Shown: positions 44,482 to 57,233, counted from the stretch's first letter. The stretch: 64,000 bases of DNA from Rhabdophis nuchalis (GCA_039707465.1 CM077644.1:142042462-142106461); one strand, 5' to 3'. Notes: generated by a model from the letters alone, not told the origin. Program-made: numbers and translations.

Positions 44482-45726
44482 AATTCTAATCTAGTGTGAC
44501 TAACAAGATCGTAGCCAGTTTACGGTGGTGTTTGTTTTGTAAACCCTTTTGAATTTTCAATATTTCTGCATAAACATAAAACTGAAAATGTGATCTGTTC
44601 GCCGCCCAAGTCCTAAAACTAGATTTTAAAAAAACAGTTGAAGAAAGGAGTTCAAAACACTATTGGTTCATTGGGGAAAATTATTTAAAATTATTCTCTT
44701 AAATTATAATAAATTATTCTCCAAAACACTAGAAAGCAAGACAAACAATGGATGGAAACTAACAAAAGAAAGGAGTAACTTGGAATTAAGGAGAAACTTC
44801 CTAACAGTGAGGACAATTAACCAGTTTAATAGCTTGCCTCCGAAAATCGTGGGCGCTCCATCACTGGAAGTTCTTAAGAGACTGGACAGTCACTTGTCTG
44901 AGATGGTATAGGTTCTCCTGCTTGAACGGGGCTGGACTAGAAGACCTCTAATGTCGCTTCCAGCTCTATTCTATTCTACTATTCTAAATAATCCAGAGCT
45001 ACATAACTACAAAAACTGGGGTTTGAGGCCAGACAAGACCGTCTATACAAGTACCTCAAAGTGAAATGGCAATTAGATTAGCATCTTCGGTGCTACAGTC
45101 ACGCTTTGACAATGTTTTCTTATTTAATTCATTAAAAATACGTTTTAAAAATCCATTTGCATGTCTAAAGGAAAAGCGTTTGTTTGCCTTTGGGTTCTGT
45201 AGTAAAACCTCAGAGTCTGCTTAACAATAAGGTGCTACATGAAACACTACATCTCATAAAACTATGAGGCATTCACAATAGGTTCAGTATTTGGGCATTA
45301 AGTACCATAGTCTAGAGAAGAAAAACGTCTGAAATATTTTTGTCTGGGAAAAATACCTTAAAATATCTTTCAGACTGCATGCCTTATTAAGAAATAAACG
45401 GTTCTCAGTTGTGGTTACTCCCAAGTAAATATAAGAGACCTTGTCAGAATAGTAAATTACTGAAATAACCACAAGATGGCAATCTTGCATTTTTGAAATA
45501 AATTCATTCAACTATATATTCTGAGTCTTTTCTACTAAAAAGTAGGATTTAGAAACATATTTTTAAAACTTGCAGAATTAGAATAAAGGTTCATTCAAAT
45601 TGGAACAAATGTCCTTCTGGATTCAATTCCAAGCAATTCATTTATTTTTAAATCTGTATTTGTGAGAAGGAATTGTTTCCTGGGGGAAGGGGGAGGGGCG
45701 ATAATTTAGAAATTCAAGGTGTAGAT
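44482..45726. other. Intergenic DNA upstream of TNKS
   Basis: Only the CR1 tail at 44735-44993 is recognised; the remainder is AT-rich without a supportable gene. Confidence 0.5.
44735..44993 (+). mobile_element. CR1 3' end with (ATTCT)n tail
   Basis: Encodes the CR1 RT C-terminus (GWKLTKERSNLELRRNFLTV, then NSLPPKIVGAPSLEV and LDSHLSEMV with a stop at 44912), then the 3' UTR with GGGCTGGACTAGAAGACCTC and CTATTCTATTCTACTATTCT. Severely 5'-truncated. It lies 550 bp upstream of the TNKS start, divergent from it. Confidence 0.82.
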
Positions 45727-46795
45727 ATTTATTTATTTTTATTTATTAAATTTATATCCCGCCCTTCTCCACAAAGGACCCAGGGCGGCGCACAGGAATT
45801 ATTAAAAACATATAAAATAGCAAAATACAAAATTTAAAAACATATTAAATTACAAATCCTATGCTAAAATCCAAATTAAAACCCCAGTTTAAAACTATCT
45901 AAAATAGCCCCAACGGGAGGTTACGCTAGGCTGGCTTGTTGAAAGAGATGTGTCTTTAGACACTGGCGGAAGAGGCGGAGGTCCGAGATGGTGCGGAGTT
46001 CAGGGGGTAGGTCGTTCCAAAGGGTAGGGCCCGCCACAGAGAAGCCTCTTCCCCTAGGCGTTGCCAGTCGGCATTGCCCGGCTGATGGTACCCTGAGAAG
46101 GCCCTCTCTGTGGGAGCGGATCGGACGAAGGGATGTATGGGGCAGGAGACGGTCTCGCATATAACTAGGCCCCGAGCCATGGAGCGCTTTGAAGATGGTC
46201 GTCAAAACCTTGAAGCGCACCCGAAAGACCACAGGAAGCCAGTGCAGCTCGCGCAGGATCAGTGTTATATGGGAGCATCTAGAGGCTCCCGTAATCATCC
46301 GCGCAGCTGCATTCTGGACTAACTGTAGCTTTCGAGTGCACCTCAAGGGAAGCCCCATGTAGAGAGCATTACAGTAATCGAGTCGGGAAGTCAAGAGTGC
46401 CTGAGTGACTGTGCGGAGGGCAGCCCGGTCCAGTAAGGGGCGCAATTGGCGCATCAGGCGTACCTGATGAAACGCCCCCCTGGCCACGGCCGCCACATAG
46501 TCCTCCATGGACAGCCGGGTATCCAGGAGGACACCCAAATTGCGCGCCCTCTCCATGGGGGCCAGTGTTTCGCCCCCAATGGCCAGAGTTGGAGTAATCT
46601 GGCTGAACCGAGGTGCTGGAAACCACAGCCACTCGGTCTTGGATGGGTTGAGCTTGAGTTTGTTACTACCAATCCAGATCCGTACGGCCTCCAAACACCG
46701 GGACAACACCTCGGTGGCATCGTTGGGGTGGTCTGAGGTGGATATGTACAACTGAGTGTCATCAGCGTACAGATGATATCCCACCCCAAAACCAT
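45727..46795 (-). mobile_element. 5'-truncated L2/L3-type LINE, minus strand
   Basis: An intact 287-codon frame (45921-46784) opens at [20 protein letters not shown] (catalytic YADD). It continues through [52 protein letters not shown] and [16 protein letters not shown] to the ending FQQASLA. The 3' UTR shares ATCCCGCCCTTCTCC and GACCCAGGGCGGCGCACAGG with the 31765-35297 copy and ends in an (AAAT)n tail, so the two belong to one subfamily. No endonuclease. Confidence 0.87.
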
Positions 46796-47637
46796 ATTGC
46801 TGGACCCAAGCAGCAATGTGCCAGTCTTCTGGTAATTAGAACTATATTAATTATAGACCTGTTATCTAATGTTATCAGTTTTTGTTAAGATGATTAAATC
46901 TACCACCAGGGACAGCATCTGTAGTTTCTTTCTCCAGTTAATTGAGGGTTGTTTTTTTTTTTTAAATAAAGGAGTTTTTCAGTTCTAATAAAAGGCTGCT
47001 ACATCTTTCCACTTTCTTGGGAGGAAAACCCTTCCTCCTTGAAAATACTTGGTATAGGTTGAAAAATCTCACCATCAAGGGTACCTATTGTAACTGCTTA
47101 CTTATTGAAAAATCTCACCATCAAGGGTACCTATTGTAACTGCTTACTTATTGTAAGCTGGGCTTCGAGTGTTTTTAACAAGGAAAGTTACTTTATTCCA
47201 TTTCTTTCATAGAAAAAATATTTACCAAGCTGAGCTTCAGCTGGAGGAAGAAGAAAGGAAGTCAATCTCAATGAACTTCAGCATCAAAAGGTTATTTAGT
47301 GGGAGTGGATTCCTATGCACCCCTCAGCAGTTTATGATCTGAAATACTTTTTATTATTTTGCAATTTAGCTTCGTGTACGTGTGTGTGGGTTAAGTGTTG
47401 GAGGGGGAGGTTGGGTGTGTGCATATTGAATGTGTGCACAATGTGCAGTGATGCATACAGAGCTGACATCACAGAAACTGCTAAAATGGGAAGAAAACTC
47501 GCATCACAAAAAATGTACTAAATGCACCAAGCAATGGATAAAACCCAAACTTACTTTATATGTTCACTTTAGGCAGATATTTTATGCATGCTGAATGTAG
47601 ACTTTCAACTTATGCACCCCTATTCATTAAGAGTCTA
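46796..47637. other. Intergenic DNA with one exact tandem duplication
   Basis: A 46-bp unit (TTGAAAAATCTCACCATCAA...) occurs twice in tandem at 47059-47150 without a difference. No gene seen. Confidence 0.6.
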
Positions 47638-48106
47638 CCGTATTTTGGGGAGTATAAGATGCACCAGAGTATAAGACGCACCAAGGTTTTGAAGAGGCAA
47701 ATTACAAAAAAAGTCGGTAGGTAGATAGAGAGGGAGAGAAAGAAAGAGAAATACAGTAGGTAGGTAAAGGGATAGAGAGAGAGAGAAATAGAGACAAGAG
47801 AAATACAGTAGGTAGGTAGGGAGAGAGAGTGTGTGTAGGTAGATAGATAGGTAGAAGGCTAGAGAGAGAAATAGAGAGAGAGAGAGAAATACAGTAGGTA
47901 GGGAGGGAGTGTGTGTAGGTAGGTAGGTAGGTAAAGGGGAAGAGAGAGAGAGAAATACAAAAACTGGCCCGACCTAGGCTAATTTCTGCTTTCCCCAGCC
48001 CTCAGGAGCTCTCTGGAAGCCTCCATAAAGCTAGGCACAGCCAGTTTGGTGAGGGGGGCGGGGTTCCAAGAGGCAAAAAAAATGCTATATTCGGTATATA
48101 GGATTG
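47638..48106. mobile_element. TIR element (GTATAAGACGCACC family), right end lost
   Basis: Begins CCGTATTTTGGGGAGTATAA after TA, then GAGTATAAGACGCACCAAGG. The middle is an expanded GTAGGTAGATAGAGAG tract with AGAAATACAGTAGG repeats; then TAATTTCTGCTTTCCCCAGC and GGGGTTCCAAGAGGCAAAAA. It stops near TATTCGGTATATAGG without the terminal repeat. Confidence 0.65.
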
Positions 48107-50117
48107 AATGCATGAATTTATGACATAATATGTATGTACCGCTTTCCACCTTTTATTGAAATTGTTTTTATATGAAGTCTCGGAAACGACCACCTCCAAA
48201 TGTTTCTGGTAATGTGCACAGCCCTATTAGCTGCATGAGCCTGTGAGAAATAGAAGTAAACATGGAAAGAAACAATAGAAATGTAAAATTCTGTGGTAGA
48301 ATGTAGTCTGGATTTCCAGGATAGAGAAGTGGGCGTTCCAGTTTTCATGGTGGGTGGTAGGAGTTTTGTCCGATACTGAAGCACTTTCCTTTTTTTAATT
48401 TAATTGACTTTCCTACTTTATAAATCACCATTACTGTGGAACTGGTGAGCGGTTAGAAGATTTTACTACTAACAGAGATACAAAAGTGGACGGTAGGTAT
48501 AAAAAGATTGACTACCCCTGGAATAGAAGACCTCTGATGTCCCTTCAAACCCTATGTTTCTATGTTCAGTGTTTCATGACAATCCCAATGTTATATGAAA
48601 TGACAATAATCTGAAAGGGTAAGATAAATTCTCATTTTGCAAAAGTATTTGAATCTCCATTTCTGTGTCCTTTGCATTTATTCTGTCCTTCTGTTTTCCT
48701 GAGGTTCAGCTGCTGAACATTATTCAATGACTATTTCTTTTGTGGTTTTATTTGTTCGATTGCTATTCTTTTTTGAAAAAAATAGTTGGGGTGATATTTT
48801 TAGGACAAAAAAAAAAGCACTCTAAACATGTTCAAAACCAAAGATTGCTCTTTTGACTACTCTGTTTTCCCTCTGAAAATGAACAATAGACAACTTCATT
48901 ACAAAGAGGAATCCTCTCTACTCTAAAATGTAACATCTGTCTTGGTCTCTCAGACACACTTCCTAATCTCTTGCTACTCCAGTCTTTCCTTTGGAACCTG
49001 GCCGAAGGCTCATTGAATAGATAGCCAAACTGGCCATCTGATTCGTACATCTCCATGCTAGTGACTTTTCTTTCTTTTTTGCTGTCATCTTGGACTTACA
49101 AAATAGATGCTTGTCATGGAAACTTTGAAAAATTATTTCAATGAATTAGGAAACGGGAACTTAAATATTTATTTTGCTTGTGTCTCATCATTGAAAACCA
49201 CACCATAAAAAGTATGTCTGAATGTGTTGTATGTGTGAGTACATATGCTGGGTTAGGCGATTTGTAGCCCATGTAGCACCCAGATATGAGCTGTGAATTG
49301 TAGGAATATCAGTTGTAGGTGATGTCTGGCATAATTGGGCACCTATGGGAATTAAATAAATAAATAAATAACCATTATTAACAGAAGGCATGTAGTACAA
49401 AATGGCTCCATCAGAGAAGTTAGTTCTCATCAGTTAAACCCTTGGCAGTAAAATGTGAAAAACACCCCAGACCTAACATCAGTAGAAATTTTTGAAAAAC
49501 TTAGGACAGAACAAAATAAAATTACCTTTGAATTGATCTTGACTCCTAAGAATTATATAGTCCACCCATACTGGGTTTTGAGCTTTGTTTTTGGCAAGCC
49601 TTTGGATCAGATTTTTTAAAGAAAGTCTTTGTCTACTTCTCAACAGAAGACGTAACATCTGATACTTTAATCCAGACAGAGCCAGATACCTTAATTGAAA
49701 AAGCCAGATACTTTAATTGAAAGGTGTAAATAAATTGTAAGGTGCACACCAATCCCATACAACCAGTATGTAGCCAACTCTCTGATGTTTCCAGTCCTGC
49801 TGACCTTCAGCTTGCAAATTCTGCTGCTCATAGACGTTACATGCACTAATAAACTATTAATATGTTCCATCCATGTTTTCAGTACATTTATGTTGTATAT
49901 ATTTCATAATTTTGCATCATGTCATGATGCAAACTCTTCTCCTAAGGTACCCACATATTGTAAGTTGTTACCAAAGTTTGCATCATGAAATATGTTTTAT
50001 TACTTTGCATCATTCCCCTCCCCACCACAACTCCACATATTTATAAAGACAATGAAAATAAGTACCCCTTGACTAAAAGGATTTAAATCAGGTTCACTAA
50101 TAAGGGTGCTTATATAC
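48107..50117. other. Intergenic DNA, no gene seen
   Basis: A CR1 3'-end remnant is likely at 48515-48565 (AATAGAAGACCTCTGATGTC). Fragment of the 41165-type SINE possible at 49530-49620. The 74-codon minus frame at 48832-49056 has no known signature. Confidence 0.45.
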
Positions 50118-50519
50118 CTGTGATGGCCAATCTATGGCACGCATGCCATAGGTGGCACACAGAGCCCTCTCTGTGGGCATGTGCACCATCACCAGTTGCT
50201 CTTCTGGTTTCTGGCACGCTGGAAACTGGTCTTCATGGGTGCCAAAGAACTGGAAAACGGCCTGGAAACGGCCTGGAAAATAGCCAAAAAACAGGCATGC
50301 ACACATGGCGGCCAGCTGGTCTTTGGGTCTTTAGTGCTCTGGCACGTGTGAAGACCAGCTGTCCGGCGCGCAATTGCGTGCTGGAAACACAAACACCAGC
50401 TGGCGGGCGTACACATGTGCACCCGCCAGCTGGTCTTCGGATTTTCGGTGCTCTAGCCCGCACACATACATGCATGTTTCGGTTTGGGCACTTGGTGCCG
50501 AAAATGTTCATCATCACTG
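50118..50519. mobile_element. hAT-like element with perfect 8-bp target duplication
   Basis: Ends CTGTGATGGCCAATCTATGG and the inverse GTTCATCATCACTG. Both flanks are TTATATAC (50110-50117 and 50520-50527), an exact 8-bp duplication. The interior shares GCCATAGGTGGCACACAGAG and GGCCTGGAAA words with the element at 42707 and has no transposase. Confidence 0.9.
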
Positions 50520-51804
50520 TTATATACCTTCTCTAGCTTAGCTTAAAATAGATCTTAAGCAAGAGCTTACTTGTGCCTCAGTAGCTGGGAACTATGGTGT
50601 GACAAGGCCAAAAGCAATAGACGAAACACTTAAAAGTATTACTGAAGGGAGAAAAAGTTTGCTGTACCATAATTTCAAATAAACAAGAAAAAACAAAAAA
50701 GTATATTCAGGGTGGTAATTATAGGAAGGTTCAACGTTAGCTGGGAACAGGGCAGAGTGTGCATCTGACAAAGCAAAAACAGCAACAAATGCTTTATTTC
50801 TGGAACACACTGTTCATATCCCAAACATATTTGTGCCTTTTCTTCAAGAGGTCACGGCGATACATTCTTCTGATATTGCTGCTCCTCAACAATCCCTTTC
50901 TCCCAACTCCAATTTGTAGCCGATCTGTTGTACAACTATAGTTTCCACCCTCTGCGGTTTCAAAGCTGTAATACTGTCAGTTATATTTGGGGAACAATGA
51001 TAGGAGAATATAAACTTTCCTTGCATAAACTGTGGATATCAGACTAGGAAAATTGCTATTGTGAAACTAAATAAGAAATTAAAAATAAAACTGACTAGTG
51101 AAAGTTTTCTGGAAAAATCTGCTTGTAAAATTCACTAGAAAATGGGTGGAACACCAAGGAAATCAGGAAGAAACACCCATGATTATTATATTCTATAAGG
51201 GTGGATGGACAGGCTGATTTGCATTGATTTTTTAGAAAGATAAAACAGATGAAGAGGAACGAAAGAGTAATAAATTATACCTTTGTACATTAATTGATGC
51301 AAATTGAAATTAAAAATGATCTTCACTCATACACAGCAGCAAAAGAACCTGCAACATTTATAGTAATAGATTTTCTAGCACTTCCTGCTCTGGTTAGTGG
51401 GTTCCTCTTGGTCATGTTCTAAAACACGCCACGGGCCTACATTCGTATTTTGGAAAGTTATTTCTGGTATAGATCCTTATCAGGAAGTGAACAAAGTTAT
51501 GGTAGCTGTAAAAAAAACCTGCAGATATTAATACCTGAAACTATACTTAGTCTACAGCAATATTTGCATTGTACTTCCTCCATTGTATATTGCATTTTTT
51601 GAAATTTCTTTAAATTTATCTCCACTGACTACTCATAAGCAATGAGCTCTCTTGCAATCCTAGCTCACACTACTCATTAAAATGTTTTTAAAAAGGTACT
51701 AAACCTATAGAATAAGAAATATTTTATCAAAGCAAAGATTTTCCTAAATATGTTCTGATATATTTTCCCTTAATCACGTAAGACAGGTGTTCTTTCCTCT
51801 CCTG
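50520..51804. other. Intergenic DNA, nothing recognised
   Basis: AT-rich, only short unrelated frames. Confidence 0.5.
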
Positions 51805-51940
51805 ATTTAGGATTTTCCATATAGCAATAGCAATTATTTGATTCTTTTTGTTAGTTTTTATTGTTTTAAATGTGGTTTTATATTCTGTAAGCCGCCTTGA
51901 GTTGCCATGGGTAGCAATATAAATTCAATAAATAAATACT
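51805..51940 (+). mobile_element. LINE 3' end
   Basis: GTAAGCCGCCTTGAGTTGCC followed by ATAAATTCAATAAATAAAT, a typical LINE 3' UTR and tail; no coding part. Confidence 0.6.
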
Positions 51941-51943
51941 ACT

Positions 51944-52170
51944 TAGACTTATATACTGCTTCACAGTGCTTTACAGCCCTTTTGAAGTGGTTTACAGAAT
52001 CAGCCTATTGCCCCAAACAACCTGGGTCCTCGTTTTATCCACCTCAGAAGGATGGATGGCTGAGTCAACCTTGAGCCTGGTGAGATTTGAGCTGCCAAAT
52101 TGCAGGCAGACAGTAGTCAGCAGAAGAAGCCTGCAGTACTGCACTCTAACCACTGTGCCACCACAGCCAT
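51944..52170 (-). mobile_element. tRNA-derived SINE, minus strand
   Basis: On the minus strand the head reads GGTGGCACAGTGGTTAGAGT (A box) with a degenerate B box in CAGCTCAAATCTCACC. The body word CAAGGTTGACTCAGCCATCC and tail follow towards lower coordinates. Copies at 60092 and 60765 are the same family. Confidence 0.7.
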
Positions 52171-53135
52171 CATATAACGATGCATTCCAACTGCTGGAGT
52201 GATTTCTCATCTACCTACCCACTCCTCTGAATCCAGAATATCATTGGGGGGGATGTGACCTATTCTTGTGCCAATGTTATTTTTCCTTGCTAGATAAAAT
52301 GCTCAATGAATATTATTTCAGTTCACTGAATATCACTCCAGAAACTGCAAGGTATCAAGTGGTTTGTATTATCTGTACTCCCAATGGCTGGCGTTATTGT
52401 CATCATCCACCTCTTAATCCCAATCATAGTAATGTACTAGGAAATGCAGAATATACTGATATGTCGGCAATAGAAATAACATGAATAGGAAAAGCAGTCA
52501 ATGTTTACTACATTATGCAAAGGACGTTTTTTAAAGTTTTCCTGAATTTGTTTGTATTCTTAATATATCTCCTATGATACAGTTTTCTAGAAGTTGCCTC
52601 TGGATTGTTTAGTCTAAAGAAATACTATGAATTCAGTCTGAAGGAAGACAACACTGAGGAGAGGAACCATGTTTATTGCAACAACTCTTATTCAGAAGCC
52701 CTCTTTCTTGTAAAGCAGACACTCAATGATCATTGCAATATATATATAAATGTTGGGGTTTCTATGCTGCAATTTCTTGCAAAAGCTGCTGCCAAGCTGT
52801 ACTGTGAGCTGGCAAGGAGGCTTCTAGTCTTTGCTTTAGATGGGATTTCAGGAGGCCTTGTCTGGGAGGGGGGGGGGAGAGTCAACCTGGGTTTGATAGC
52901 ATTAGACAGAGATAAACTGGGTCTGACTCCATAATATGGGGGACCCCATTTTTTTCAGGCCATGAAGATAGAATTGTCAATAGTACTTCTCAAGATGCAC
53001 ATATCAGCCAAGCTGGAACTCAGTGGGGGAGACGATGAATATCAGATGCAAAGGCAGATAAAGCTTCATTGGTGAAAACCAACATCTTGAATGAACTCAG
53101 AAGATATGGCAACCAAAGAACATTTGCATATGACT
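52171..53135. other. Intergenic DNA, no gene recognised
   Basis: A 109-codon plus frame (52605-52934) has no similarity I recognise and no promoter or splice context. Confidence 0.45.
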
Positions 53136-53563
53136 CAGTGATGGTGAACCTTTTTTGGCTCATGGGCCAAAAGCGGGGGAAACACAGGGGGGTTGTGTGC
53201 ATGAGTGCCACACATGGGTATGCTTCCCCCCTCTGTGTGCATGCGCGTGCGACCAGCGCTCTCCCCCACCTTTGGCGCTCTTTTTTCGCCCTCCCCAGGC
53301 TCCAGAGGGAAGCCTCCTGAAGGCTCCAGAGGGTGAAAAACAGCCCTATGAGCAAACTGAAAGTCTGTTCCTGAAGTTCTGGTTTGCCCGTAGGGCTAGT
53401 TTTTTGCGCTAGCCTAGGAGGGTGAAAAATGGCCTCAAAAGAAGGCCGAAGTCAGCTGGCCAGTGTGCGCATGCACTCTGGAGTTAGGGCAATGCCTTGC
53501 GTGCTCTGACAAATGGCTCCGAGTACCACCTGTGGCACGCATGCCATAGGTTCGCCATCAGGG
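53136..53563. mobile_element. hAT-like element (CAGTGATGGTGAACC ends)
   Basis: Left CAGTGATGGTGAACCTTTTT, right CATAGGTTCGCCATCAGGG. Flanks CATATGAC and CATGTGTC agree at 6 of 8. The interior GGCTCCAGAGGGTGAAAAA resembles the 5654 element. Confidence 0.78.
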
Positions 53564-54259
53564 GCATGTGTCATTTGAATGCTTCAGTCAGAGGCTGAAG
53601 AGACAGACCAGGCAGACACTCAGACTAAAGAGCCAGTAGGCAATAAGACCGTTATAGCAATTTCAGAAGGCAATGGGTATGAGACAAAACTCCATTCTGA
53701 CAATGAGGGGCCAAATTCTGGCAGGGTGCTTAATCCAAGCAGAGGTCATGGCTACCAAGGGCTCAGCAAAGACAATCAGCATGTCTTCTTCAGAAGAGAA
53801 AACTCTATTTTCTTGCCCCTATTGGTCTTGTTCTGGGCCTTGCAGTCAGACTCAAGATTTGACACTTGGACAAGCTTGTGGAATTCAACTCTGGGATCCT
53901 TACAAACAACTGTTATGGCTCTTACTTTATCCTGGTAGCCAATTCATGATATAAAAGGCACATTGTCAAGCCTTTCAATTTGCCACATCTCTGGTCAATT
54001 TGCTCTCTGGCTCATTAGTACCGAATTCCAAACTATTACCAGTAAGTTTATGAGATGGCAATAAAGTTTCCCCCCACCCATTGTTTTTCAAATGTTATTT
54101 GCTTGGCTTGCTATTTGGCATTGGATGGCACAAGAGAAAAATAGGGGTAACACCACTAAACTTACTCCTCTCTCATAATCGCCAAGCTGTTGCGATTGTG
54201 ATTGCAGCTTCCAAGACACTTCAAGCGTATTGTATTAATCTGAATACAAGAAGCTTTTT
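53564..54259. other. Intergenic DNA, unassigned frame
   Basis: A 119-codon plus frame at 53579-53938 is open but unrecognised; nothing else stands out. Confidence 0.4.
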
Positions 54260-54490
54260 TTTGGTGGTGGTTGTGGTTATTTTGACTCATTGCTGATTCC
54301 TTGCAACTGCTCAGTCAGGTTCCTGTGTTTTTTCTTAGTAAAGTTTTGCAAAGTGGTTTGCTATTGCCTTCTTCCTAGAGTTGAGGAAGAGGGCCTAGCC
54401 CAAAGTCACTCAGTTGGCTTTGCGTCTAATGTGGGACTAGAACTCAGTTTCACAATTTCCAGTCTAATGTCTTAATCACTATATGAAACT
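54260..54490 (-). mobile_element. tRNA-derived SINE, minus strand
   Basis: Minus-strand head with ATATAGTGATTAAGACATTA (A-box part) and GAGTTCTAGTCCCAC (B box); the body carries TTTGCTATTGCCTTCTTCC and CCCAAAGTCACTCAGTTGGC. Sister of 41165-41400. Confidence 0.65.
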
Positions 54491-55448
54491 AACTATCATG
54501 AAATTCTATGTAGAAAGATCTCATATAGGAACTGGAACATGCTAACAATTTATTTTTTTTCTATGAAGAGGGGCAGAATGCTAATTCAAAAGAATCTGAT
54601 GAGGCAGAGCAAGATTGCTCAGCTATTTGCCGTCTTGAATGATAGGAACAAAATACCAAATGATTGACAAACCTCTGTATTCAATTATTGATCCGAAAAT
54701 GCACACTGAGTGATGATACTTGGTTTTTTTTTTTATTATATGGCTTGCCAACTTTGGGCACTAATACAGCTTAAAAATAGACATGACTATGTGCTCATAC
54801 CCACATACATCTGCAAATAGTCAAAGGCATCTAAATCAATCTTAAGCGCATTTTAACCGGGACTGAAAAAGATTATTCCCCCAGATTCAAAAAGGGAGAA
54901 CTGGAAGTACATCAGCTAGTTGCAGTGGGTATCATATTACATATCAAGCAACTCCAGTTTATCAGGGTATCTCACAGGGGCTACTTCTTGTAAGGTGTTT
55001 GCTTAGGGTGTAGCACAATGAGGCCCATGGGGCATTATTCTAAAATAAATATTGACTTGAAAATTTGAGACATTCCTTAAAGTCTGGGCAAGGTCAGAGC
55101 AATCCCTTCTATTCATTTATGCTACTTGTCAGAATCTCTCTTGCATTTTTAAACAGTGGTGCAAGTTTGTCTGGATTTGCCTTTCTCAGCTCTATTCAAT
55201 TTTGTTCATTCTCTATTCTCAATATATTCTCAAATTATTATTTTTATTTTTGCACAACTATAATGCTTCCTTGCTAGACAATTTTTTTTATGGAAGATGA
55301 TTACTTCAGTTTCATAAAGACCTACTCATTAAAAGCATTAGATGTCAGCAGAGTTTATTAATGACTGAATTTCATATAGGTATTAGCGAATTCAGAGTTG
55401 GACTTTGTATCCTCTTCTGAGCCGTTCACTCTTGCCTTGCATTAGCAA

Positions 55449-55528
55449 CCATCATTCCTGTGCACCGCACTGGGTCCTTTTGGAGAAGGGCGGGGTATAA
55501 ATTTAATAAAATAAAATAAAAAAATAAA
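55449..55528 (+). mobile_element. LINE 3' tail fragment
   Basis: CTGTGCACCGCACTGGGTCC, GAGAAGGGCGGGGTATAAAT and an (AATAA)n tail, the L2/L3-type 3' end. Confidence 0.7.
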
Positions 55529-55983
55529 TTCTTTGGTGAATATCCTCCCCTCCTCTTCCTCTCCCCACCTCACTCTCTCTCCCCTATCCAATTTCAGCCA
55601 GATCGATGAAAAAGGCCTCTTCGATGAAGATTATATGCCAAAACCTACTATGGTGATCCAGTGTGGATTGGTAGATAAATGTTTTTTGATTTTCCAAAAA
55701 ACTACAGTACTGCTGAGAGAGAGAGAGAGAGAAAGTAACTCTCCCCAAATCACCCAACCTTCTTCCATACATAAGCAATTACATAACATATGGTTATATA
55801 TAACCTGCTTCATGCAAGGAACGAACATTCAGTTCAGTGGGACTCCTGCCCAGGCTGTAATTCTTCATTAGAGCAGAAAGATAGTTTACCCGTTGGCTAA
55901 ATCTAAAAAGTCCCATTCAGTCCCCCGTCCCCCCCCCCCCCCCCCCGCCGAACCAGAGAGACTCATTAGCTGTAAGCAAACCC

Positions 55984-56320
55984 TTAACTCTCCAGCTTAG
56001 CTTTCCAATTCCTGCACTCTAGTGTGGGCAGAGATATGTACATTTCCTTCTCACCCCTATGAGTGGTATTTGTCTTCCTTAATCTCAGGCTCTCTACCAG
56101 AGGCCTGGCAGTTACAGGGTTTGGCACAGGATCTTTTCCTAGCACTGCACTCTTCTGGGCAAAGAGCTCTGATGTCGCTCTTGGGATCTGTTGGAGCCAC
56201 GTCTTAGGAGTCACAGCCCCAAGTGTTCCTGCCACCACTGGGACTACTTTGGTCTTGACTTTCCACACCCTCTTTAGCTCTTCCTCCAAGCCCCGGTACC
56301 TAAAATTAGCAGGCTAGAGG
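55984..56320 (-). pseudogene. Fragment of a non-LTR retrotransposon protein C-terminus
   Basis: The minus frame contains ELKRVWKVKTKVVPVVAGTL then GAVTPKTWLQQIP. From memory this resembles the 'W-K-V-KVVPVVxGALGxV' block that ends some non-LTR reverse transcriptase proteins. No RT catalytic motif is present and there is no intact neighbour. Family assignment is uncertain. Confidence 0.45.
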
Positions 56321-56482
56321 ATTGATGCTAGCCAAACTATCTTAATGAGGCACATTGTGATACTAGTCTGCTTTTGAATCTACCAGCCCAGCTTTTGCTC
56401 TGATTGATTAATATGCTGTTTGGATGCCCCTGTGAAATTGAAACCTGTGAAATTGAAATCATTCCTGGTCGAACATGGTACA

Positions 56483-57016
56483 GGCAGTCCTCAACTTTAC
56501 AAACTTTCATTTAGTGACCTTTACATAAGTCAAGAGTGACTTATGACCGGTGGTGGGATTCAAATAATTTAACAACTCGTTCTCTGCCCTAATGATTTCT
56601 TCCAACAACCAGTTCACCAAGCTGCTCAGAAAGTTAACAATCGTTTCTCCCGAAGTGGTGAGAACTGGCTGAATCCCACCACTGCTTATGCCCTTTTTTC
56701 ACACTTATGACTGTTGCAGCCTCCCCATGGTCATGTGATCAAAATTCGCCCACTTGGCATCTGGCTCATATTTATAATGGTTGCAGTGTTCCAGGATCAT
56801 GTGATCACCTTTTGCAATCTTCTGACAAGCCAAGTCAATGGGGAAGCCAGATTCACTTAACGACCATATTACTAACTTAACAACTGTGGTGATTCACTTA
56901 ACAACCGTGGCAAGAAAGATCGTTAAAAAAGTGAGACAGTTGTTAAGTGGGAGCAAAACTCACTTAACAACTATCTCACTTTTGGGCTCAATTGTAGTCA
57001 TATGTTGAAGACTATC
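56483..57016. mobile_element. MITE with AGTCCTCAACTTTAC ends
   Basis: Left GGCAGTCCTCAACTTTACAA and right ATATGTTGAAGACTATC form eroded inverted ends. The middle holds GGTCATGTGATCAAAATTCG, GAAGCCAGATTCACTTAACG and TGAGACAGTTGTTAAGTGGG. Related pieces lie at 9918, 37182 and 37572. A second MITE is inserted at 56548-56684. Confidence 0.72.
56548..56684. mobile_element. hAT-like MITE nested in another MITE
   Basis: Ends CGGTGGTGGGATTCAAAT and the inverse GCTGAATCCCACCACTG; flanks CTTATGAC (56540-56547) and CTTATGCC (56685-56692), 7 of 8. Confidence 0.88.
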
Positions 57017-57233
57017 TTTACCTATAGATTTCCCTACAGTTAGCTCTAGAGAAAAAAATATTTACAAGCCACACAAAGCTGCCCAGGAAAGGCAATTCTG
57101 TACAGGTGAAAGGAATCTGCAAGAGGAAGGCAGTCTAGAAGGGTTGGTCAAAGGAGTTGTGTAACTAAATTTTTGCTGTGAATGGGCAGTAGACCTCCCA
57201 CAGCACCTATTGTGCATAATCCCCATACAATTA

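Noticed and set aside
48832..49056. 74-codon minus frame ending in a Ser/Lys-rich stretch
   Set aside because: No known domain, no splice-bounded match and no conservation evidence available.
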